From contig LIZU01000113.1 in the NCBI GenBank assembly GCA_001302725.1, positions 1 through 5,292 of the forward strand: a DNA stretch of 5,292 bases, read 5' to 3'. Shown here in pieces: positions 1 through 5,143 of the stretch. How positions within the stretch are numbered: position 1 is the stretch's first letter; each line of letters starts with the position of its first letter. The notes beneath the pieces were generated by a model, which was not told the DNA's origin, ran no database searches, and saw only the letters and a list, made by a program, of their open reading frames with translations. Source of the DNA: a candidate division Zixibacteria bacterium DG_27. Its GTDB lineage: Bacteria > Zixibacteria > MSB-5A5 > DG-27. Position numbers and translations under genes: made by a program.

Positions 1-108
1 TGATGTGTTAAGTGTGCGAAAGTCGTAGGGACCGAAAGTAAAGAAGTAGTTCCAAACATCTGCAGTTACTGATTGATCAGATGATGAGTTAACATCAGAG
101 GAGCCCAG

Positions 109-1245
109 ATGAAGATTCACGAGTATCAAGCTAAAGAGATTTTCAGGAAATACGGGATGCCGGTTCCACCCGGCAAGGTGGCAACCAGACCGGAACAGGC
201 CAAAAAGATCGCAGAAGAGATTGGCAAGCCAGTCATGATCAAAGCCCAGGTGCACGTCGGTGGACGGGGCAAAGCTGGCGGCATCAAGTATGCGAAGGAT
301 CCCGAAGAGGCCTACCTGATAGCCAGTCAGATTTTGGGAATGGACATCAAGGGCCTCAAGGTCAAGAAGGTCCTGGTGACGGAGGCTTGCGATATAAAGT
401 CGGAGGCATACATCGGCGTCATCATCGATAGAGCCCAGAAGATGCCGGTGATGATGGTCTCCCCCGCCGGAGGGATCGACATCGAGGAGGTCGCCGCCAA
501 GACCCCGGAGAAGATCATGAAGCTCCACGTCGACCCCTTCCTGGGACTGCAGCCGTTTCAAGCGAAAAAGCTGGCCTATTTCGTTTACAAAGACCCTAAG
601 ATTGTTAGAGGCGCGATGAAGATTATACTGGCGCTCTATAAGGCCTTCTGGGAGGCGGAGGCCTCCCTGGCTGAGATCAATCCTTTAGTGGTTACAGGCG
701 AGGGGGAGGTCTGGGCCATAGACGCCAAGATAAACATCGACGATAGCGGGCTTTTCAGAAACCCGTATATCGAAAAGATGCGCGACCTCTCCGCCGAGGA
801 CCCCTCCGAGACAAAAGCCAAAGATGCCGACCTCTCCTTTGTCAAGCTGGATGGGAATATCGGCTGCATTGTCAACGGCGCCGGTCTGGCGATGGCGACC
901 ATGGATCTGGTGAAGCATTTCGGGGCGGAGCCAGCCAACTTCTTGGATATCGGCGGAAGCTCCAGCCCCGAGAAAGTCTTAAACGCCATGAAAATCATCC
1001 TCCGCGACAAGAAAGTTAAAGCGATTTTGATAAACATCTTCGGTGGCATCACCCGCTGTGACGACGTTGCCAACGGCATTGTCCAGGCGGTGAAAAGCCT
1101 TAAGCCGAAGGTCCCGATTGTCGTCCGTCTCACCGGCACCAACGAGGATATTGCCCGCAAGATCTTGGAGGAGATTGATCTGACCGCTACCACCAGCATG
1201 GAGGAGGTCGTCAAGAGGGCAATCGAGTTGGCGGAGGCGGCTTAG
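109..1245 (+). CDS. sucC: Succinyl-CoA synthetase (ADP/GDP-forming), beta subunit
   Basis: Beta subunit of the cytoplasmic TCA-cycle enzyme that converts succinyl-CoA, phosphate and NDP to succinate, CoA and NTP; it carries the nucleotide site. The N-terminus MKIHEYQAKEIF is the family signature and fixes the start, with AGAGGAG at 97-103 lying 5 nt upstream. The ATP-grasp domain covers about residues 1-230: Lys45 and the glycine-rich GGRGKAGG (51-58) contact nucleotide, and Asn191 (in EINPL) and Asp205 match the E. coli Mg-binding pair Asn199/Asp213 with identical spacing. The C-terminal ligase domain (about 245-378) has NGAGLAMATMD (256-266), LDIGGSSSPEKV (279-290) and NIFGGITRCD (308-317), the region facing the phosphohistidine. 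At 378 residues it is about 10 shorter than E. coli SucC and appears complete. Pro20 is the same as in E. coli at a position linked to nucleotide choice, but ATP versus GTP use cannot be settled by eye. It is the first gene of the sucC-sucD-ndk-larA run. Confidence 0.97.
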   Translation: MKIHEYQAKEIFRKYGMPVPPGKVATRPEQAKKIAEEIGKPVMIKAQVHVGGRGKAGGIKYAKDPEEAYLIASQILGMDIKGLKVKKVLVTEACDIKSEAYIGVIIDRAQKMPVMMVSPAGGIDIEEVAAKTPEKIMKLHVDPFLGLQPFQAKKLAYFVYKDPKIVRGAMKIILALYKAFWEAEASLAEINPLVVTGEGEVWAIDAKINIDDSGLFRNPYIEKMRDLSAEDPSETKAKDADLSFVKLDGNIGCIVNGAGLAMATMDLVKHFGAEPANFLDIGGSSSPEKVLNAMKIILRDKKVKAILINIFGGITRCDDVANGIVQAVKSLKPKVPIVVRLTGTNEDIARKILEEIDLTATTSMEEVVKRAIELAEAA

Positions 1246-1259
1246 TTTAAGCCTGTAGC

Positions 1260-1277
1260 GGAAACCTTCAGGTTTCC
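1260..1277 (+). repeat. Perfect inverted repeat (hairpin) in the sucC-sucD gap
   Basis: GGAAACC (1260-1266) and GGTTTCC (1271-1277) are exact reverse complements around a TTCA loop. The next bases inward (T1267, A1270) also complement, giving 8-nt arms in DNA. It begins 15 nt after the sucC stop. The downstream sequence has no T-run, so it is not a conventional terminator. It could be an mRNA stability or processing element between the two subunit genes, or one copy of a dispersed palindromic repeat; a single window cannot separate these. Confidence 0.7.
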
Positions 1278-1324
1278 ACCCGAATTCTTTACGGCAGCAA
1301 ATAAGAACGATTGAAAGGTTCAAC

Positions 1325-2230
1325 ATGGCAATCCTAGTCGATAGAAAAACGAAAGTTGTGGTTCAGGGGATCACCGGACGGGATGGCTCCTTCCACGCCC
1401 TGCAGATGAAGAAATACGGCACCAAAGTGACCAGCGGGGTCACCCCCGGCAAGGGGGGGCAGTCGGTCGACGGCATTCCGGTGTTCGACACCGTCGAGCA
1501 GGCGGTTAAGGAAACCCAGGCCAACACCTCCGTGATCTACGTCCCTCCGGTCTTTGCCACCGACGCCATCTATGAAGCCATCGATGCCGGCGTCAAACTC
1601 ATTGTGTGCATCTCCGAGGGTATTCCCACTACCGATGTGCTCACAATCTACAATTATCTCAAAATCAAGGGGGTTCGGATGGTGGGGCCCAACTGTCCCG
1701 GGGTGATCTCTCCCGGACTGTCGAAGGTTGGCATCATGCCGGGCCAGATCCACAAGAAGGGCAAGGTTGGGGTGGTCTCCCGCAGCGGCACACTCACTTA
1801 CGAGGTAGTCTGGCACCTCAGCCTCAAGGGCCTGGGGCAGTCGACCTGCCTGGGGATCGGCGGCGACCCCATCATCGGAACCAATTTTATTGACTGTCTG
1901 GAGCTTTTCGAGGCTGACCGTCAGACGGAGGCGATCGTTCTAATAGGAGAAATCGGTGGCACCGACGAGGAGGAAGCGGCCTTATACATCAAAAAGCACG
2001 TCTCCAAGCCGGTGGTGGCGTTCGTCGCCGGAAGAACCGCTCCTCCTGGAAAGAGGATGGGTCATGCCGGGGCAATCATCTCCGGGGGCTCCGGAACCGC
2101 CGAAGAGAAGATACGGGCTTTCAACAAGGTGGGAATACCGGTGGCGGAATTGCCGGCGCAGGTTGCCGATATGGTCGCTGAGAAGCTCAAGGGAGAGAGA
2201 AAGCGGCGAAAGCAAGATCGAGGATCATGA
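1325..2230 (+). CDS. sucD: Succinyl-CoA synthetase, alpha subunit
   Basis: Alpha subunit of succinyl-CoA synthetase, partner of SucC. It binds CoA and carries the histidine that is transiently phosphorylated. The start is supported by AAAGG at 1314-1318, 6 nt before the ATG. The N-terminal Rossmann CoA-binding domain (about 1-125) has GITGRDGSFH (15-24) and SGVTPGKGG (37-45). GPNCPGV (121-127) contains the conserved Cys124, and VSRSGTLTYE (151-160) follows. The ligase domain has GIGGDPIIGTNFID (177-190) and GEIGG (208-212). The catalytic histidine is His247 in MGHAGAIISGGSGT (245-258), equivalent to E. coli His246. At 301 residues it is about 12 longer than E. coli SucD; the excess is a very basic tail, KGERKRRKQDRGS. 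The last bases overlap ndk by 4 nt. The 79-nt gap from sucC is longer than the tight spacing often seen between these two genes. Confidence 0.97.
   Translation: MAILVDRKTKVVVQGITGRDGSFHALQMKKYGTKVTSGVTPGKGGQSVDGIPVFDTVEQAVKETQANTSVIYVPPVFATDAIYEAIDAGVKLIVCISEGIPTTDVLTIYNYLKIKGVRMVGPNCPGVISPGLSKVGIMPGQIHKKGKVGVVSRSGTLTYEVVWHLSLKGLGQSTCLGIGGDPIIGTNFIDCLELFEADRQTEAIVLIGEIGGTDEEEAALYIKKHVSKPVVAFVAGRTAPPGKRMGHAGAIISGGSGTAEEKIRAFNKVGIPVAELPAQVADMVAEKLKGERKRRKQDRGS
2220..2224 (+). promoter_or_regulatory. Closely spaced ndk ribosome binding site inside sucD
   Basis: GAGGA lies only 2 nt before the ndk ATG, which is shorter than the usual 5-9 nt. The start itself is secure because MRYTLLIIKPDAV matches the NDK N-terminus. 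The poor spacing together with the ATGA overlap suggests that ribosomes finishing sucD re-initiate on ndk, coupling NDK output to SucD. The coupling is inferred, not shown. Confidence 0.5.
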
Positions 2231-2658
2231 GATACACCTTGCTAATCATAAAGCCGGACGCCGTGGAGCGCAACCTCATCGGCGAGATCATCCGCCGGGT
2301 GGAGGCCGACCAGTTCATGGTCAAGGACATAAAGAGACTGGCTCTGTCGAAGGAGAGAGCCCAGGAATTCTATGCGGTCCATGTCGGCAAGCATTTCTAC
2401 GACGACCTGGTGGAATACATGAGCTCTGGACCGATCGTCCCGATGGCCCTGGAGAGATACAATGCCGTCAGCGCCCTCAGAAATCTGGTCGGTGCCACAA
2501 AACCCTCCGACGCCAGACCGGGGACGGTCCGCAAGGATCTGGGAGTTGACCACACCCGCAACTCGGTCCACGCCGCCGACTCCGACGAGAACGCAAAGAG
2601 GGAGATAGAATTCTTCTTTCCCGATTTCTTCTCCGATAATCCCGCCTCAGGCGGGTAA
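2227..2658 (+). CDS. ndk: Nucleoside diphosphate kinase
   Basis: Cytoplasmic kinase that moves the gamma-phosphate from an NTP to an NDP through a phosphohistidine, balancing ATP, GTP and dNTP pools. The length of 143 residues is normal for the family. Visible hallmarks are LLIIKPDAV (5-13, with Lys9), Tyr49, Gly89-Ala-Thr91, Arg85, PGTVRKD (98-104, with Arg102) and NSVHAADS (112-119) with catalytic His115. The classical active-site motif is NxxHGSDS; here the Gly and Ser after the histidine are both Ala. The usual RGDFG-type stretch reads RKDLG. The C-terminus FFFPDFFSDN is family-like, followed by PASGG encoded by a GC-rich hairpin. ATG overlaps the sucD stop as ATGA, and the LarA-type gene starts 12 nt downstream, so it is probably cotranscribed with both. 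Physical association of NDK with succinyl-CoA synthetase has been reported in other bacteria, which fits this gene order. Confidence 0.97.
   Translation: MRYTLLIIKPDAVERNLIGEIIRRVEADQFMVKDIKRLALSKERAQEFYAVHVGKHFYDDLVEYMSSGPIVPMALERYNAVSALRNLVGATKPSDARPGTVRKDLGVDHTRNSVHAADSDENAKREIEFFFPDFFSDNPASGG
2641..2655 (+). repeat. GC-rich hairpin at the 3' end of ndk
   Basis: CCCGCC (2641-2646) pairs perfectly with GGCGGG (2650-2655) around a TCA loop, ending directly before the TAA stop of ndk. It encodes the last residues, PASGG. No T-run follows (the next bases are TAAACCAGG), so it does not look like a full terminator. It may tune ribosome flow or RNA decay between ndk and the next gene, or be a palindromic element that extended the ndk reading frame. 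Confidence 0.6.
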
Positions 2659-2661
2659 ACC

Positions 2662-2664
2662 AGG
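2662..2664 (+). promoter_or_regulatory. Ribosome binding site deciding the LarA-type start
   Basis: AGG lies 6 nt before ATG 2671 and directly abuts an in-frame TTG at 2665. The spacing supports ATG 2671 as the true start and argues against the TTG, which would add two residues. The motif is short, so initiation may partly depend on translation arriving from ndk 12 nt upstream. Confidence 0.5.
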
Positions 2665-2670
2665 TTGACA

Positions 2671-3927
2671 ATGGAATTTGAAGTCCCCTTCGGGCAGAGG
2701 ACCTTATCGGTCTGCCTCCCGCCAGAGACGGAGGTGACAATCCTCTCCCCTGCCGAGCAAGGGGGCTTACCTTTACAGGAGGCTCTCAAAGAAGGCCTGG
2801 GGCACCCTCTCGGACTGGAATCACTCGATTATTTCCTCAAGGATTGCGAGCACCTCTTAGCCCTGGTCAACGACCTTTTCCGTCCCACCCCGACTGCGGA
2901 GATCTTGAGGGGGCTTGATCCCTATTTACGAAGCACTAGGCAATTAGAATTTCTGGTGGCAACGGGATTGCATCCCAAACCCTCACCGGAGGATCTGAAA
3001 GAGATCTTCGGTGAATATCTCGAGCGCTACCAGGAGAGAATTCTCTCGCACAATTGCGATGACGATAGCCAGTTGGTGAGCTTTGGGAAGACCTCCTTTG
3101 GGAGCGAGGTTGAGCTCCACAAGCTGGTTATCAAAGCCTCTCACATATTGACCATCAGCTCGGTGGAGCCACACTATTTTTCCGGCTACACCGGGGGACG
3201 AAAGATGTTTCTGCCGGGGATCTCCTCTCGAAGGGCAATCCAGAACAACCATGCTCTGGCGTTGAGCGAAGAGGCGCAACCGCTCTCTCTGGAGGGGAAT
3301 TTAGTCCACCAGGACATGGAAGAGGCCTTGAGCTTCCTTGGGGCGAAGAGAATCTTCTCAATTCAAGTTGTCTCCGCAAACTCAGAGAACCTGCAGGGCT
3401 GTTTCTGTGGAGACATCCGCGAAGCTTTTTACTCCGCAGTCCAAAAGGCTAGACGGGTCTTCACCAGAGAGGTTGAGGGGAGGTTCGACATCGTTGTTGC
3501 TGTTGTCGGCCCTCCGCTGGACAAAAACCTCTACCAGATTCAGAAGTCGATGGAACACGCCAAAATGGCCCTAAAGGAGGACGGGATTGTGATTCTGGTA
3601 TCGCCCTGCCATCAGGGGATCGGGAACAACGAATGGCTGAAGCTCTCAGAGAAATTCTCCTCCTGGGAGGAGGTCCTCACCTCCTCTGAAGAGTGGGGTT
3701 TGGGGTTTCACAAACTCTACCGTACCGCCCAACTGAGGAGACGGGCGCAAATTTGGGCAGTTACCAGCCTCCCGCCCGAGATAGTGAGTAAGGTATACAT
3801 TGAACCCAAAGAGAGTCTGCAGAGAGCGCTTGACGGAGCTCTCTCCGTAAAAGGGAGGGGCTGTAACCTTCTGGTTCTTATGGACGCAGGCCACCAGGTC
3901 CCGGTATTACAGTCGGTGAGTAGTTAG
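2671..3927 (+). CDS. larA: LarA-family nickel-pincer 2-hydroxyacid racemase/epimerase (DUF2088)
   Basis: Homologue of lactate racemase LarA, which uses a nickel-pincer nucleotide (NPN) cofactor to interconvert 2-hydroxyacid stereoisomers by hydride transfer. It has 418 residues, close to the 424 of Lactiplantibacillus LarA. Residues recalled as functional there align at near-constant offset: Asp68 and Arg71 in NDLFRPTP (Asp72/Arg75), His101 in ATGLHPKP (His108), His168 and Lys178 in PHYFSGYTGGRK (His174/Lys184, the latter the covalent cofactor anchor), His194 in NNH (Ni ligand His200), and Gln289/Lys292 in YQIQK (Gln295/Lys298). No signal peptide or membrane segment is seen, so it is probably cytoplasmic. 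The C-terminal domain includes SPCHQGIGNNEW (311-322) and ends at QVPVLQSVSS. It is 12 nt after ndk and probably in the same transcript. LarB, LarC and LarE, which make NPN, are not in the window. The substrate is unknown: the family includes lactate, malate and other hydroxyacid racemases. Family call firm, substrate open. Confidence 0.88.
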   Translation: MEFEVPFGQRTLSVCLPPETEVTILSPAEQGGLPLQEALKEGLGHPLGLESLDYFLKDCEHLLALVNDLFRPTPTAEILRGLDPYLRSTRQLEFLVATGLHPKPSPEDLKEIFGEYLERYQERILSHNCDDDSQLVSFGKTSFGSEVELHKLVIKASHILTISSVEPHYFSGYTGGRKMFLPGISSRRAIQNNHALALSEEAQPLSLEGNLVHQDMEEALSFLGAKRIFSIQVVSANSENLQGCFCGDIREAFYSAVQKARRVFTREVEGRFDIVVAVVGPPLDKNLYQIQKSMEHAKMALKEDGIVILVSPCHQGIGNNEWLKLSEKFSSWEEVLTSSEEWGLGFHKLYRTAQLRRRAQIWAVTSLPPEIVSKVYIEPKESLQRALDGALSVKGRGCNLLVLMDAGHQVPVLQSVSS

Positions 3928-3938
3928 TGGTGAGTAGT
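3915..3938 (+). repeat. Short direct repeat straddling the larA stop
   Basis: GGTGAGTAGT occurs at 3915-3924 and again at 3929-3938, separated by TAGT, a 14-nt period. The first copy encodes the last residues (SVSS) and leads into the TAG stop at 3925-3927; the second lies just outside the gene. It may be a slippage-made duplication or part of a dispersed simple repeat. No function can be assigned. Confidence 0.6.
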
Positions 3939-4006
3939 ATGGCTCTGCCGTCCAAGCTGAACTTAAGGATTGCGGAAAAAAATCTCGGCTCGGCATCATT
4001 TTTCAC

Positions 4007-4035
4007 TTGATAAAAGTCGGGGAATTTGTTATTAA
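4007..4035 (+). promoter_or_regulatory. Candidate sigma-70-type promoter for mdh
   Basis: TTGATA (4007-4012, five of six matches to TTGACA) is followed after exactly 17 nt by TATTAA (4030-4035, four of six to TATAAT). It sits in the AT-richer 202-nt gap before mdh and would give a leader of roughly 85-90 nt. Together with the strong terminator after mdh, this suggests that mdh is transcribed on its own, apart from the sucCD-ndk-larA group. No clear operator was found. Confidence 0.45.
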
Positions 4036-4118
4036 ACAACGCTGAAACAGTTACGAAAGCTCAGCAAGTTTTTTTGAGATCATTTGTGAATTTTGTAACA
4101 AAGTGAAATAAACAAGTC

Positions 4119-4124
4119 AGGAGG
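4119..4124 (+). promoter_or_regulatory. Consensus ribosome binding site of mdh
   Basis: AGGAGG, a full match to the core Shine-Dalgarno sequence, lies 5 nt (all T) before ATG 4130. It is the strongest site in the window, suggests high translation of mdh, and fixes the start. Confidence 0.85.
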
Positions 4125-4129
4125 TTTTT

Positions 4130-5056
4130 ATGAGGAAGAAAGTCGCGATCATCGGAGCCGGACATGTCGGGGAGTGCACTGCCATGTATTTGGCGGAGAA
4201 AAACATCGCCGACATCGTCTTGGTTGACATCATCGAGGACATGCCCAAGGGGAAGGGCTTAGACCTTCTCCAGACCGGGCCGGTCAGGAATTACGATGTC
4301 AACGTGGTTGGCTCCAACGATTTTGCAGACATGAAGGGGGCCGACTTAGTGGTGCAGACCGCAGGGTTGCCGCGCAAACCGGGCATGACCAGAGAGGATT
4401 TGATCACCAGCAACGCCAAGGTGGTGGAGGACTGCGCCAAGGAGGTGAAAAAACACTGTCCGGAGGCCTTCTATCTTATTGTCACCAATCCTCTGGACAT
4501 CATGACCTACCACGCCCAGAAGATCACCGGGTTTCCCCACAACAAGGTCTTCGGGCAGGCCGGGATCTTGGACAGTACCCGCTTCCGGGCCTTTGTGGCC
4601 ATGGAGTTGGGGGTCTCCATGAACGATATCCAGGCGATGGTCTTGGGCGGACATGGTGACACCATGGTGCCTCTCCCCAACTACACCACCGTGGCAGGTA
4701 TCCCCATACCTGAGCTTATCCCTGAGGATAGAATTAAAGCCATCTCGGATCGCACCAGAGACGGTGGCGGAGAGATCGTTAAGCTCCTCAAGACCGGTTC
4801 GGCTTATTATGCCCCGGCGGCCGCAGTCGCCGAGATGGTGGATGCCGTCCTTTCGGACCGCAAGAGACTCTTCCCCTGCTCCGCATATTGCGCCGGGGAA
4901 TACGGGATCAAGGACATCTACATCGGAGTTCCGATAATTCTGGGTGCCGGCGGCGTGGAGAGAATCATTGAGCTCAAGCTGAACAAGGAGGACTTGGGCT
5001 CCCTCCAGAAGTCGGCAGCCACCTATAAAGACTGGCTGAAGGTTCTGGGATACTAG
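4130..5056 (+). CDS. mdh: Malate dehydrogenase, NAD-dependent (LDH-like type)
   Basis: Cytoplasmic TCA-cycle enzyme interconverting L-malate and oxaloacetate with NAD(H). Its 308 residues and sequence style place it with the LDH-like malate dehydrogenases. The N-terminal Rossmann fold has GAGHVG (9-14), and Asp33 at the end of beta-2 (VLVDI) indicates NAD rather than NADP. The mobile active-site loop is GLPRKPGMTREDL (79-91): Arg82 is the position that selects malate over lactate (Gln in LDH), and Arg88 binds the substrate. Asn120 is in VTNPLD (118-123), Asp148 and Arg151 are in GILDSTRFR (145-153), and catalytic His175 is in GGHGDTMVP (173-181), forming the Asp-His pair with Asp148. The usual GMAG stretch reads GQAG (142-145). 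It has its own likely promoter and strong RBS and ends before a terminator, so it is probably monocistronic despite lying behind the sucCD group. Confidence 0.97.
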   Translation: MRKKVAIIGAGHVGECTAMYLAEKNIADIVLVDIIEDMPKGKGLDLLQTGPVRNYDVNVVGSNDFADMKGADLVVQTAGLPRKPGMTREDLITSNAKVVEDCAKEVKKHCPEAFYLIVTNPLDIMTYHAQKITGFPHNKVFGQAGILDSTRFRAFVAMELGVSMNDIQAMVLGGHGDTMVPLPNYTTVAGIPIPELIPEDRIKAISDRTRDGGGEIVKLLKTGSAYYAPAAAVAEMVDAVLSDRKRLFPCSAYCAGEYGIKDIYIGVPIILGAGGVERIIELKLNKEDLGSLQKSAATYKDWLKVLGY

Positions 5057-5086
5057 AGCGCCAGGAGCAGTACAAGACATCATGCT

Positions 5087-5116
5087 AGGGGCGGAGTTGC
5101 ACTCCGCCCCTTGTTT
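5087..5116 (+). terminator. Rho-independent terminator after mdh
   Basis: AGGGGCGGAGT (5087-5097) pairs perfectly with ACTCCGCCCCT (5101-5111) around the loop TGC, an 11-bp, very GC-rich stem, followed by TGTTT. It starts 31 nt after the mdh stop. The reverse strand has no T-run after the stem, so it should act on mdh transcripts only. The U-tract is short and interrupted by one G, but the stem is strong. Confidence 0.88.
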
Positions 5117-5143
5117 ACTATATTATGAGGGATATTTCAGGCC

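Noticed and set aside
69..98. Small dyads CTGAT-TG-ATCAG (69-80) and TGATG-6 nt-CATCA (82-97) before sucC
   Set aside because: Arms of 5 bp in a short region are expected by chance, and no promoter is recognisable beside them to make an operator plausible.
636..1214. 192-codon minus-strand open frame opposite sucC
   Set aside because: Antisense to conserved sucC, with no recognisable motif and no ribosome binding site that stands out.
1956..2549. 197-codon plus-strand frame across the sucD-ndk junction
   Set aside because: Its Arg/Pro-rich translation is a frame-shifted reading of two clearly conserved genes.
2665..2670. TTG at 2665 as the start of the LarA-type gene
   Set aside because: The only ribosome-site-like AGG abuts it with no spacing, whereas ATG 2671 has 6 nt spacing.
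3939..4010. 23-codon frame (MALPSKLNLRIAEKN...) after larA
   Set aside because: Very short, only a weak GGTGAG upstream, no recognisable motif, and it overlaps the proposed mdh promoter.
4041..4077. Possible terminator: GCTGA...TCAGC followed by a run of seven T
   Set aside because: Only a 5-bp stem with a roughly 15-nt loop, and the T-run is several bases from the stem; too weak to call. No convincing terminator for larA was found.
4346..5083. 245-codon open frame on the minus strand opposite mdh
   Set aside because: It lies wholly antisense to a well-conserved mdh, its translation resembles no family I know, and such frames arise from G/C-ending codons on the coding strand.
5097..5124. 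Possible promoter TTGCAC-16 nt-TATATT for the last gene
   Set aside because: The -10 is good but the -35 matches only three of six and lies inside the terminator stem, and the start would fall almost on the ribosome site.
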